From Lytechinus pictus (lineage: Eukaryota; Echinodermata; Echinoidea; Temnopleuroida; Toxopneustidae), in contig NC_087247.1 in the NCBI RefSeq assembly GCF_037042905.1, forward strand, positions 61,465,920 to 61,529,919: a stretch of 64,000 bases of DNA, written 5' to 3'. Positions 39,301 to 44,110 of this stretch are shown here, one piece after another. Below the pieces are notes generated by a model, which was not told where the DNA came from, ran no database searches, and saw nothing but the letters and a program-made list of their open reading frames with translations. Each line of letters starts with the position of its first letter. Positions within the stretch are counted from its first letter, which is position 1. The position numbers and the translations under genes were made by a program.

Positions 39301-39328
39301 CAACAAACCTCCATCAGATGAAGATTGA
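226..39328 (+). CDS. talin, C-terminal part (R9 to dimerisation helix), 18 exons, 5' partial
   Basis: Talin is the cytoskeletal adaptor that links integrin tails to F-actin and recruits vinculin at adhesions. The coding join is 226-358, 947-1048, 1585-1755, 2029-2175, 3177-3278, 3811-3930, 10591-10737, 11362-11531, 12091-12251, 13064-13212, 13524-13640, 13936-14121, 14508-14612, 16324-16429, 17313-17437, 35303-35428, 36436-36681, 39083-39328. All junctions are AG/GT and phases agree throughout, giving about 885 residues, close to the roughly 884 expected for human residues 1657-2541. Diagnostic stretches include RDLDQASLAAV, NYFEPLTRNAIGAASK, AALQAGSRGTQAC, GDLDTTIMFASAGTL, NAVKDVASALGDLIS, AENELLSAANAIEAAAKKL, LNFEEQILEAAKAIAAATS and NAVKRASDNLVKAAQ. 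The head and R1-R8 are outside the window. I cannot say whether it is orthologous to TLN1 or TLN2; invertebrates usually have one talin. Confidence 0.97.
359..946 (+). other. talin intron (a/b)
   Basis: 588-bp AT-rich intron with a pyrimidine-rich stretch around 420-600. I see no repeat or coding signal in it. Confidence 0.85.
947..1048 (+). CDS. talin exon b (R9)
   Basis: 102 nt, phase 0 at both ends, acceptor TGACAG and donor GTAAGA. It encodes a helix ending AEQLGHG, corresponding to human ASQLGHK. The sequence is more divergent here than in the neighbouring exons. Confidence 0.93.
1049..1584 (+). other. talin intron (b/c)
   Basis: 536-bp AT-rich intron ending in a CT-rich tract and TGTAG. 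Nothing else seen. Confidence 0.85.
1585..1755 (+). CDS. talin exon c (R9)
   Basis: 171 nt, phase 0/0. Strongly conserved: ANYFEPLTRNAIGAASKS, then LLDQTKTVAESTLQLLY and ESGGNPK. The glutamate of T-V-A-E-S lies within a few residues of human E1770, the R9 residue that pairs with the F3 domain in autoinhibition. My residue count is approximate, so the exact equivalence needs an alignment. Confidence 0.96.
2029..2175 (+). CDS. talin exon d (end of R9, start of R10)
   Basis: 147 nt, phase 0/0. Encodes ADLIATLEEAASEFGVVSGM and VDSISRAILV, matching human residues about 1785-1835. The donor is GTAAGT. The last 55 bases and the donor form the first copy of a 90-bp tandem array that continues into the intron. 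Confidence 0.95.
2121..2568 (+). repeat. 90-bp tandem array derived from the end of talin exon d
   Basis: Five copies start at 2121, 2211, 2301, 2391 and 2481, marked by TGAGTTTGGT. Each unit contains the last 17 codons of the exon, its GTAAGT donor and 35 bases of intron. Copies 2-4 are nearly identical to each other and share changes absent from the exonic copy (for example GTATACAGC for GTAGACAGC). This suggests they spread from one diverged copy. The last copy has lost the two-G junction of the donor (TTGTGTAAGG). Confidence 0.95.
2569..3176 (+). other. talin intron (d/e), remainder
   Basis: AT-rich intronic sequence after the tandem array, including a run of nine G. The acceptor is TTTCAG at 3171-3176. 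No coding signal seen. Confidence 0.8.
3177..3278 (+). CDS. talin exon e (R10)
   Basis: 102 nt, phase 0/0. Encodes DFVDYQTDMVKTTKAI, matching human SFVDYQTTMVRTAKAI in the second helix of R10. Donor GTAAAT. Confidence 0.95.
3493..3749. mobile_element. foldback MITE in talin intron e/f
   Basis: About 256 bp bounded by inverted ends: TAAGGCCCTGTCACACAT at the left and ATATGTGACAGGGCCTA at the right. Non-coding, miniature inverted-repeat type. I could not define a clean target duplication. The rest of this 532-bp intron shows nothing notable. Confidence 0.7.
3811..3930 (+). CDS. talin exon f (R10)
   Basis: 120 nt, phase 0/0. Encodes LGTLANQLQHHYNKLAQNA and ends TNQE, equal in length to human residues about 1869-1908 (ends ENEE). 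With exon g it aligns to human talin without a gap, so the canonical transcript splices straight from 3930 to 10591. Confidence 0.95.
5110..5142 (+). CDS. candidate talin microexon 1 (11 codons)
   Basis: 33 nt flanked by TTCTTTAG and a consensus donor GAA/GTAAGT. It starts and ends in phase 0, as do the flanking exons f and g. It has no stop and reads DFEKNGVQPYE. Vertebrate talin has no residues at this position, so it would be an optional insert between two helices of R10 (after human residue about 1908). Support is splice-site quality and phase only. Confidence 0.5.
5265..5270 (+). CDS. possible 6-nt talin microexon
   Basis: ATGAAA (M-K) sits between a TG-repeat ending TTTAG and the donor-like GTGAGT. 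It is in phase, but six bases is too little to judge. The next candidate also begins M-K. Confidence 0.12.
5405..5425 (+). CDS. candidate talin microexon 2 (7 codons)
   Basis: 21 nt reading MKYPSQE, phase 0/0. It follows a good pyrimidine tract and CTGAACAG and precedes GTAAAA. It ends CAAGAG like exon f (both end Q-E), so the join to exon g keeps the same local sequence. Alone or with microexon 1 it would lengthen the same R10 loop by 7 or 18 residues. Not confirmed by any transcript available to me. Confidence 0.5.
6682..6856. repeat. 88-bp direct tandem duplication
   Basis: Two copies, starting at 6682 and 6770 (GTCATATATAGACTTGAG), differ at only a few positions, so this is a recent duplication. 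Confidence 0.9.
7310..7830. repeat. interspersed repeat with GGTCAAAGGTCA motifs
   Basis: Runs from a segment beginning TTGTCTCGCCTGCATAGCAG to a GAGTTGCGTAATGCAGGCGA end. Inside are two diverged copies of a block with GGTCACATGACCAAGGTCAA. It resembles repeats I associate with marine invertebrate genomes. No coding capacity. Confidence 0.55.
7899..8630. repeat. tandem repeat, about 150-bp units, four copies
   Basis: Units begin CCTTGTAAATG-like at 7973, 8123, 8272 and 8429 (spacings 150, 149 and 157). Each carries CCTAGGCTCATATAATTTGG and AAGGTCAAGGTCAC blocks. It is flanked by CGCCCATCCTAGACGGGATG at the left and CTACAGGCGGGCATATTATG at the right, so the array may sit inside a larger transposable unit. 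Confidence 0.8.
8670..8870 (-). repeat. possible tRNA-derived SINE fragment
   Basis: On the minus strand GAGGGTTTGATCCTCGG resembles a pol III B box (GGTTCGANTCC) in a stem. No convincing A box was found, so this is tentative. Confidence 0.3.
9867..9873 (+). promoter_or_regulatory. TATA-like element upstream of candidate alternative first exon
   Basis: TATATAA lies about 310 bases before the ATG at 10184. Such a motif is common by chance in DNA this AT-rich, so it is recorded only as context for the alternative start. Confidence 0.15.
10184..10324 (+). CDS. candidate alternative first exon of talin (membrane-anchor leader, 47 codons)
   Basis: An ATG with A at -3 opens 47 codons that run without a stop to a strong donor, ATGG/GTAAGA, ending in phase 0. 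The next talin exon (10591) starts in phase 0, so splicing would give Q-R-N-K-W then V-A-E-R-I-K. Residues 1-17 are basic and possibly amphipathic (MRSELVKISRYLADRFR). Residues 25-42 form a hydrophobic helix (LMIISGLVIVAYCCVIFL), followed by QRNK. The predicted product has 674 residues: the last helices of R10 with the vinculin-binding helix, R11-R13 and the dimerisation helix, without FERM head or R1-R9. Vertebrate TLN2 is known to use internal promoters for short C-terminal isoforms, but a membrane leader would be new to me. Alternatives are a chance reading frame or an exon of a nested gene. Confidence 0.5.
10591..10737 (+). CDS. talin exon g (R10)
   Basis: 147 nt, phase 0/0. Encodes VAERIKKSVQDLGNSC and FAKKELSDKAKDTFEK. 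The second half is the first part of the helix matching human vinculin-binding site VBS3 (about 1944-1969). Donor GTGAGT. Confidence 0.96.
10738..11361 (+). other. talin intron (g/h)
   Basis: 624-bp AT-rich intron ending in a T12 tract and GACAG. Nothing else seen. Confidence 0.85.
11362..11531 (+). CDS. talin exon h (end of R10, start of R11)
   Basis: 170 nt, enters in phase 0 and leaves after the second base of an Arg codon. Very conserved: AALQAGSRGTQACIDAA and GDLDTTIMFASAGTL (human about 1958-2014). It completes the VBS3-type helix and opens R11, which contributes to integrin-binding site 2. Donor GTGAGT. Confidence 0.97.
11532..12090 (+). other. talin intron (h/i)
   Basis: 559-bp AT-rich intron. 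No repeat or coding signal seen. Confidence 0.85.
12091..12251 (+). CDS. talin exon i (R11)
   Basis: 161 nt. The first base completes the split Arg; it exits after the first base of a Gly codon. Encodes ENILKTARALVEDTKTLV and LADVVKLGAATLG. Donor GTAAGT. Confidence 0.97.
12252..13063 (+). other. talin intron (i/j)
   Basis: 812-bp intron with a short local duplication, TTGGACACTTTTGGACAC, near 12300. No coding signal. Confidence 0.85.
13064..13212 (+). CDS. talin exon j (R11)
   Basis: 149 nt, completes Gly and ends in phase 0. Encodes QVLLINAVKDVASALGDLIS, then STKMAAGK and PLKNSAK. Donor GTAAGC. Confidence 0.97.
13213..13523 (+). other. talin intron (j/k)
   Basis: 311-bp intron containing a long T-run near 13330. 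Nothing else seen. Confidence 0.85.
13524..13640 (+). CDS. talin exon k (R11/R12 junction)
   Basis: 117 nt, phase 0/0. Encodes MVTNVTSLLKTVKSVEDEAT and GTRALEATIDAI, nearly the human sequence at about 2118-2156. Donor GTGAGT. Confidence 0.97.
13936..14121 (+). CDS. talin exon l (R12)
   Basis: 186 nt, phase 0/0. The variable linker (PPSDSLASPEQL) is followed by TLATAKAVGAGNSCRQDDVI and SRQAVFEML. Donor GTAAGC. Confidence 0.96.
14122..14507 (+). other. talin intron (l/m)
   Basis: 386-bp intron. It contains a 35-bp tandem duplication at 14361-14430 (AAATAGATAAGCTTTACTAA twice). Confidence 0.85.
14508..14612 (+). CDS. talin exon m (R12)
   Basis: 105 nt, phase 0/0. Encodes ENPEVRNRTLMAGHQCADAF and LLEQVHS, matching human HPEVAPDVRLRALHYGREC with moderate divergence. 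Donor GTAAGT. Confidence 0.94.
14613..16323 (+). other. talin intron (m/n)
   Basis: 1.7-kb AT-rich intron. It has a three-repeat telomere-like stretch, GGTTAGGGTTAGGGTTAG, at 15398-15415. No coding signal seen. Confidence 0.8.
16324..16429 (+). CDS. talin exon n (R12)
   Basis: 106 nt, starts in phase 0 and exits after the first base of Gly. Encodes QKPMPDGKQRLVQHSKRVAH and SELVQHAEQLK, matching human LQKPSPELKQQLTGHSKRVA. Donor GTATGT. Confidence 0.96.
16430..17312 (+). other. talin intron (n/o)
   Basis: 883-bp AT-rich intron. Nothing notable seen. Confidence 0.85.
17313..17437 (+). CDS. talin exon o (end of R12, upstream helix of R13)
   Basis: 125 nt, completes Gly and ends in phase 0. 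Encodes DWVNPDDPNVIAENELLSAA and NAIEAAAKKLSQLKPRK. This is the first helix of R13, the upstream helix that restrains F-actin binding in the THATCH module. Donor GTAAGT. Confidence 0.97.
19563..20173. mobile_element. piggyBac-type foldback MITE with TTAA flanks
   Basis: TTAA then AGGGATGGTCC at the left; GGACCATCCCT then TTAA at the right. The arms are about 200 bp and complementary (left GGATAACAAATAACGAAG, right CTTCGTTATTTGTTATCC), around a centre near 19800-19970. The TTAA duplication and terminal repeats suggest mobilisation by a piggyBac-like transposase. No ORF of its own. Confidence 0.8.
20407..20621. mobile_element. foldback MITE
   Basis: 215 bp with inverted ends CAGGGGGGTGTTT and AAACACCCCCCTG. 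Complementarity continues inward (AGAGTCGCACTTAAATG against CATTTAAGTGTGACTCT). A diverged relative of one end may be present near 51092-51180. No clean target duplication found. Confidence 0.75.
21187..21249 (+). CDS. candidate talin cassette exon (21 codons) in R13 linker
   Basis: 63 nt between AAACACAG and GTATGT, open in phase 0. The flanking talin exons o and p both use phase 0 here. Reads YGASEGTPMWNKVLRGEDLS then F. Inclusion would insert 21 residues after KPRKGAR and before K-A-D-D-S-L, the loop joining the inhibitory upstream helix of R13 to the actin-binding core. Vertebrate talins have no equivalent that I know of. The pyrimidine tract is moderate. An in-phase exon of this size could occur by chance in an 18-kb intron. 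Confidence 0.42.
21432..22333. mobile_element. long foldback element with AGTG flanks
   Basis: Ends GGGTCATTCC and GGAATGACCC are each bordered by AGTG. Arms of about 240 bp are complementary, sharing for example GTCACGCCC / GGGCGTGAC and CAATGGCCATTG blocks, and enclose about 420 bp of AT-rich centre. Reading frames in the arms mirror each other and are not genes. Confidence 0.8.
25510..26179. mobile_element. inverted-end element with internal copies of its terminal motif
   Basis: Left end GTCAGTGATTTTACGAACC, right end TTCGTAAAAAATCACTGAC. The motif ATTTTACGAACYGGCTCAAA recurs in direct orientation near 25668, 25705, 25833 and 25897, and inverted at the right end. About 670 bp. Reading frames here are produced by the repeats. 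Confidence 0.7.
29180..31071 (+). repeat. field of ten GGTAACTGACRTTACA motifs
   Basis: Copies start at 29180, 29353, 29539 (14 bp), 29554, 29765, 30841 (diverged), 30861, 30881, 30907 and 31056, all on the + strand at irregular spacing. The core is an imperfect palindrome, GTAAC-TGAC-GTTAC. The DNA between copies is not obviously repeated. The field also contains G18 at 29924-29941 and C18 at 30553-30570. Confidence 0.85.
31640..31797. repeat. near-perfect inverted repeat, about 65-bp arms
   Basis: Left arm contains GGGGAACATCAAATATATTG; right arm contains CAATATATTTGATGTTCCCC. They are separated by a short GTCTAAAGAC centre. The arms extend outward through ATATTGACTG / CAGTCAATAT. Likely a MITE able to extrude as a hairpin. 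Confidence 0.85.
33612..34008. mobile_element. degenerate foldback element (CCATTTGGTCC family)
   Basis: Left half repeats TTGGTC/TTAGTC motifs (CATTTGGTCCAATA, CCAGTTGGTCTAA). Right half carries their complements (GGACCAACTGGTTAT, GACCAAATGG). Together they form a roughly 400-bp imperfect palindrome. Non-coding. Confidence 0.7.
35303..35428 (+). CDS. talin exon p (R13)
   Basis: 126 nt, phase 0/0. Encodes LNFEEQILEAAKAIAAATSA and LVKAAGYAQRELVQQGR, essentially the human sequence at about 2334-2375 in the I/LWEQ actin-binding module. Donor GTAAGC. Confidence 0.98.
35429..36435 (+). other. talin intron (p/q)
   Basis: 1.0-kb AT-rich intron. A short repeat at about 36163-36235 (TTGTAAAGCACCTAGAGAC to GTGCTATATAAGC) resembles the segment at 58.69-58.76 kb in the opposite orientation, which looks like a dispersed repeat end. 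Confidence 0.7.
36436..36681 (+). CDS. talin exon q (R13, actin-binding surface)
   Basis: 246 nt, phase 0/0. Encodes EDGQWSMGLISAARKVAAAT, QGHASEERLIGSAKQVASST and AQLLVACKVKADTFSESM. The K-V-K at 36637-36645 matches human K2443-V2444-K2445, residues implicated in F-actin binding. Donor GTATGT. Confidence 0.98.
37070..37211. mobile_element. short foldback MITE in talin intron q/r
   Basis: 142 bp with ends CAGGGGAGCATTGCATGA and TTCATGACACTCTCCCCTG, and an internal AGTCAGTG / CACTGACC pairing. Confidence 0.7.
37292..37360 (+). CDS. weak candidate talin cassette exon (23 codons)
   Basis: 69 nt between CCAATCAG and GTATGT, phase 0/0 and open. Reads ESAVNLLNSCCLLCNEKARQ then K-R-M. Inclusion would split the last helix of R13 right after SMRRLQ, which would probably disturb the bundle. 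That makes a productive isoform less likely than for the other candidates. Confidence 0.2.
39083..39328 (+). CDS. talin last coding exon (end of R13, dimerisation helix, stop)
   Basis: 81 codons plus TGA at 39326-39328. Encodes VAGNAVKRASDNLVKAAQQS, a variable acidic linker, DRMVGNIAIEIEAQE, then the charged helix EKELEEARRKLEIIRKKKYA. The R-M pair at 39185-39190 sits where human talin is cut by calpain (K2493/M2494). Arg at 39284-39286 matches human R2526, important for dimer formation. The tail ends PPSDED, unlike vertebrate LRDEH. Confidence 0.98.
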   Translation, partial: VAGNAVKRASDNLVKAAQQSQEASDESHGVEITDRMVGNIAIEIEAQEAILKKEKELEEARRKLEIIRKKKYANKPPSDED

Positions 39329-39939
39329 TTCTAACCACTTTATATAGACAGTTCATTATAAATATTTTCATGAAGATCAATGTTTTAGTTCTGTATCTTT
39401 TTTGCAACAATATAAAAAAGTACAATGATATTCAGCATGGATAACTTGTTTAGTGTGACTTCAATGTGTGTAAGATATTACTGTCATGAATATATTTTCT
39501 TCACTTCCCTTATATCAATGAAAATGTTTTAGCATAATGCACATAATTCATAGACCCAAACCCAAGTAATCTTGAACAATAGATTAATCATTCAATTTTT
39601 TTTCACTGGTCTGAGCAGTGCATTGAATGGCAGAAATGTATCTTACATAAACTTTATCTCTTACACATGGAAAAGAAAAATTGCTGTAAAAAAAAAAAAA
39701 AACATGTTTTTTTTTCTAGAGGTATGCTGAATGGACAATGGTGTTGCTTTCCCTGTGATAAGATGGATGGTCAAATATCAATGTATGTTGTGTTACAAAA
39801 ATTTTGAAACAAAATGTTTTCTATGAAAAATGTAATGCTCTGCCTACCCCATGTGTGTATTCTTAAATTAGAAGAAAAAATGGGATGATCAATACCAATG
39901 TCGCCATTCTTGTCATTTAGTATATCGTGTAGATTTAGA

Positions 39940-39945
39940 AATAAA
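39940..39945 (+). promoter_or_regulatory. proximal polyadenylation-signal candidate for talin
   Basis: AATAAA about 610 bases after the stop. If used, the minisatellite at 40.04 kb would be excluded from the mRNA. Confidence 0.35.
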
Positions 39946-40042
39946 TAATGTTTTAGATCATATTATTGCTTTCGATTATGTTACATATATTAATGAATTA
40001 AATCTCTATGGTGTTGATGATTTAAACCTACACAAACTGTGA

Positions 40043-40389
40043 CATGTTTTGTCTATGGCACAATCTGTGCCATGGCTTGTCTACGGCACAATCTGTGCCA
40101 TGTTTTGTCTATGGCACAATCTGTGCCATGTTTTGTCTATGGCACAATCTGTGCCATGTCTTGTCTACGGCACAATCTGTGCCATGTTTTGTCTATGGCA
40201 CAATCTGTGCCATGTTTTGTCTATGGCACAATCTGTGCCATGTCTTGTCTATGGCACAATCTGTGCCATGTCTTGTCTACGGCACAATCTGTGCCATGTT
40301 TTGTCTATGGCACAATCTGTGCCATGTTTTGTCTATGGCACAATCTGTGCCATGTTTTGTCTATGGCACAATCTGTGCCATGTCTTGCT
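40043..40389 (+). repeat. 28-bp minisatellite of hairpins, 12 units
   Basis: Twelve units of 28 bp plus a partial one, starting at CATG at 40043 and ending near 40389. Each contains ATGGCACA-ATC-TGTGCCAT, an 8-bp perfect stem with a 3-base loop. Some units have ACGGCACA, which breaks one pair. As 28 is not a multiple of three and the unit lacks stops, all three forward frames stay open; these are not genes. Confidence 0.97.
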
Positions 40390-40392
40390 GCA

Positions 40393-40502
40393 GGAATCCT
40401 CCTCAGTGTCTTTTTCTCTCTAATCCTCCCGTTTCAGCACTTACGTAGAGAACAATGGGGAATATGGGGAAAACCACATTGAAAGACACTGAGTGGGATT
40501 TC
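40393..40502 (+). repeat. inverted repeat next to the minisatellite
   Basis: A 21-base arm at 40393-40413 (core CCTCAGTGTCTTT) pairs with 40482-40502 (core AAAGACACTGAG), with about 68 bases between. In RNA this would form a stem-loop directly 3' of the hairpin array. Confidence 0.8.
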
Positions 40503-41091
40503 TGCTAAAAGATGCTCAGACTTTTTAAGGTGCCTAATAGTGCTCTTGTAATGTAGTAAAACTGTAGATATTCATTAGGTGTGAAATTATGTTTTTGTGG
40601 ACTAGTTTGGTTATAATATGTACTTGTATGTTCACCCAAGATATGTCTGACCTGTGATGCAGCATTATACATTGAATCTTATTTTCTTTGTGTCTACTGT
40701 AGCAAAATATCCATTAATTATTATTTCAATTTATTTGAAGACTTACAATGACAGAACTTACTCTGATATTAGATTTTCTGACTGGTGGTATATTGTTGAA
40801 GATAAATCTAATCATGAGTAAATAGTGAGTTAGGCCTGAATGACATAGTTTAATTATTGTCTTCCATCTTCAGGCTTTAAATATTTTTTCTTTCGGAAAT
40901 AAGTTTTTACAAGTTTGATTGAAAAGGGCAGATAATGAAGATTTTTTGTAAATTTTGTCAAACATTATTATAGCTTCCATGTCTGATGCTTTCATTCATA
41001 TCACATTTTGGATGATAACAATCTGATTGTTAGTGTGTGCGTGTCTATGTATATATCTGCCTTTCATGTGGTGTATTAATGATAAAAATTA

Positions 41092-41097
41092 AATAAA
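41092..41097 (+). promoter_or_regulatory. middle polyadenylation-signal candidate for talin
   Basis: AATAAA followed by TGTTAGTGTTG, a GT-rich downstream context. Confidence 0.35.
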
Positions 41098-42779
41098 TGT
41101 TAGTGTTGATCCCTTTCTCTATTTCTAGCTTAGATTTTATGGAGTTTTCTAACTCACTCTCTGTGTTAAAGAAAAATATAGAAAAAAATATTCTGCAAGT
41201 TGCAACTCGAAATGTGTATTGGTTCAATTGTATGATCTGTATGTAAGGAGATTGCTAGTATTTATATAGTATGTTCTGTATTGTTTACTGTACATGTTTG
41301 AAATATCAAGTTTTATTTTAAATTATAATATGTTCTATATCCAATTTGTAGAGTTGCATTAATAATGAAAACTTGTACTTTGTTTTTTGTTTTTTGCTAC
41401 TCATTTTTTTTTCATTGGTCATAAGCATCAACAAGTTTGATTTTTTGGGGAAAGTGATGCCATGATTGTTGTGACATTTGAAAATTATTCTTCAAGATGT
41501 TAAAACAGATCATCAAACTATCCCAAGATCACTGGGGTGAAATATAAATGCTCTCAAGATCGTGTTTGTCATTTATTGTTGAGAGAACAATATATTTTCA
41601 TATTAGAGCCTGTCGGTGAAGTTGTATGTGTATAATGTATATATATTTTGTTACCCCTCTGAATGCAATTGGGAGTATGTGATTAAGACATGTGGATATC
41701 AAGTAAATGAATATGCAAGAATTTTGAGATGCTATCACAAAAGAACGCTCACCTGTTCATTGAAGCAGCAAATTCTACATTGTATGATTTATTGTCATGT
41801 TCAAAATCACTCACATAGCTGTGATGGATGCACAGTTTAACATAAAACAACGATGATGATGATTAAACAATTGTGACAACTTGCCGTTGATAATGTCATG
41901 CAGCAAGCACTTATAATATTTATATGCACTGAATGGTAAATGGTTGAAAATATATCTGTGAAGGTTGATGGTAATGAACAGCAAAGCATTTCATTTGTAT
42001 ATGACATTACCACAAGAAACAAAACACACACAAAAAAACTAATTGTTTTTTAGTTTAGTTAACTACTTGAAGACAAGTTAGGAGAGTACAAAGATAATAT
42101 ATTGATTTTGGAATGACTTAATGGAATCCAAGTTGAATTACAAATCTCAGATATGTAAATGAAGATAATTTGTTGCAAATAATGGTATAGCACACACTAT
42201 TGGTACATGATATGTGATTATGTATGCAGTTAGTATTGCCTGTGCTCATCAATTGCCTATTGTAAATAATTTCCAGCTCTTGAGCAAAGACAAAACATTT
42301 ATCTCTAAATGTTATTTAAACAATTTATATCTTCATGTAATGACACATATTTAGTTACACCTGCTCAAAGCTTTAGCTTTCATTGTTAGTAGTTTGGAAT
42401 GAATTGTTTTCATCCTAGTTTTATTATCACTAAGCTATATATTATTTGCATGGATGCTTGATGTGTTTGGGTCTAATTAGTTTGGGTTACATCTAATTCT
42501 TTTATTTCTTTTTCATGTGTGTTTCAACAAATTTTTATGATTTTTGTAATTACATTATCAAAGAATTATGAATATACTTTGATATAACTGTCAAAACTAA
42601 TAGAGTCATTTTCTATGATTATTTTTTTTTTCATGACAGAAAAACAGTCAATTCATGAAACAGATTTAAGACAGAACAAAGTTACAACATTGTGATTCAG
42701 TCTATTAATTATAAAATAGTATCTCTTTGATTTACATGATATATCACATATATGCCTGTATGATATTCACGTTTTTTGA

Positions 42780-42785
42780 AATAAA
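42780..42785 (+). promoter_or_regulatory. distal polyadenylation-signal candidate for talin
   Basis: AATAAA followed within 60 bases by a TG-rich stretch (GAGATGTGTGAAGACGTCTTG). Confidence 0.3.
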
Positions 42786-43359
42786 AACAAAAATACATCA
42801 AGGAACATTTATACATAAATGAAGAGATGTGTGAAGACGTCTTGTATTATTTGTTTGAATGTGTATGATGATACATGTTAAAAACACAAAGAGGCAAAAA
42901 GGATGGAATTGGGCCAAGGAGTTACACTGTTTTCACCCTTATTAAAAACTGTCACTCCTCAGCCTTTTTTAAGGATGGCTTACCTCTTTCTATCCTTTTA
43001 TTTTTTAGAGTCTAGATATGATGTTTGATTTATTGAGTTCAATTCAATGTTGAACAGACATATGGTGCATGTACGAGGCATGTATCAAAAGTAACATGAC
43101 TGGCATCATGAAATTTTATATTAATTCTGAAGAACAAATTTCATAATGTTCTTTGATAAGTCCTCAAATTAAATGCATAATTTCATCCATCCTAGCCATG
43201 CCTCTTGCACTGCAATATGTATTCTTCTGAAATGCCCCTCTGCCTTGTCAGTTTAGCATTCTTGCCTATTTCTTTTATTGAATCCTTTGTTAGGGGGGGG
43301 CATGGAAAATGTCAGTTGAATCAGCACATTAATCAAAGTCAACAATCTTTTTCTTGCAG

Positions 43360-43504
43360 GGGAATCGCTAGATTCTTAGTGAATTTTGAGCAGTGTCATC
43401 GTCATGGTAAAGGAACTCTCAAGTATACCTGCCAAAATTACTGTCGAATCTTCTGTTCATTTGGCTGTCGATCAAGACAAGAACTTATGAACAATGCCTC
43501 TTGA
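43360..43504 (+). CDS. possible terminal exon of a small Cys-rich protein
   Basis: After a very good acceptor (CTTTTTCTTGCAG) a frame runs 48 codons to TGA at 43502-43504. Five cysteines are spaced C-x11-C-x3-C-x3-C-x3-C, with EQCHRHGKGTLKYTCQNYC at the core. The same frame is open upstream to an ATG at 43205, so it could also be a 99-codon ORF without splicing. I recognise no family. It may be a chance ORF in intergenic or distal 3' UTR sequence. Confidence 0.2.
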
Positions 43505-43744
43505 ATTTTTAATTTTTGAATTGAATTTCAACTTCACTAGCAACAGTTGAGGCAGCTTGATTTGATTGGTACTTCACCAGTTTCCAACTGTTCTTGAACA
43601 TTTGTTGTCTCATAGAAGTTTTAGAACCTGTAGAAAAATGTCTGTTATGGAACAACTTACACTCCGAGTGACTTATCCTCCCCCCCCCCCCAAAAAAAAA
43701 AAGCAGTTGGTCATCAATTAATGGGACCTATTTGAAGACAAGTT

Positions 43745-43817
43745 GGCAAATAAGATGGGCATTTCTTCTAGTATGCCCATCTTATTTGCCTATGAAGAAA
43801 TGCCCATCTTATTTGCC
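43745..43817. repeat. perfect 24-bp inverted repeat with an extra copy in the loop
   Basis: 43745-43768 and 43794-43817 are exact reverse complements (core AAGATGGGCATTTCTTC). The 25-base spacer contains a further copy of ATGCCCATCTTATTTGCC in the right-arm orientation. Confidence 0.9.
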
Positions 43818-44104
43818 TATTAAATCATGGCAGAGATGGATGGATAAAAGAGCCTTTGACTTTTATTTTAATTCTGAATCAAATTATTGTTTTATGATAC
43901 CAATAGAAATTCTTATATTACAGGACCCTAGGGTCTGCTATGGCCAATAGTAACATTTTTTTCTCCCTCTTTTAGCATAAAAAATCTTGTTTTTAAATTT
44001 TGATTCATAAATTATGTGTTTTCAAACAACTGAAATTTTCAACTTGACTTAAATTCACAATTTCACATAATGAAAACAAGAAACAAGTTATTTATATTGT
44101 AAAC

Positions 44105-44110
44105 TTTATT
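44105..44110 (-). promoter_or_regulatory. possible minus-strand polyadenylation signal
   Basis: AATAAA on the minus strand, about 2.2 kb downstream of the candidate minus-strand terminal exon at 46356-46425. If real, that gene converges on talin. Confidence 0.2.

Larger units (their letters stand above)
39329..42800 (+). other. talin 3' UTR (extent uncertain)
   Basis: AT-rich, stop-dense sequence after the talin stop, with polyadenylation-like hexamers at 39940, 41092 and 42780. The most distal would give a 3.5-kb UTR. Which is used cannot be decided from sequence. It holds the hairpin minisatellite described separately. Confidence 0.5.

Noticed and set aside
40043..40389. CRISPR-like array (regular repeats with short palindromes)
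   Set aside because: Units are contiguous without unique spacers, and the sequence is a eukaryotic 3' UTR.
40039..40482. Three plus-strand ORFs of 124-147 codons
   Set aside because: They are the same 28-bp minisatellite read in three frames; openness follows from the repeat.
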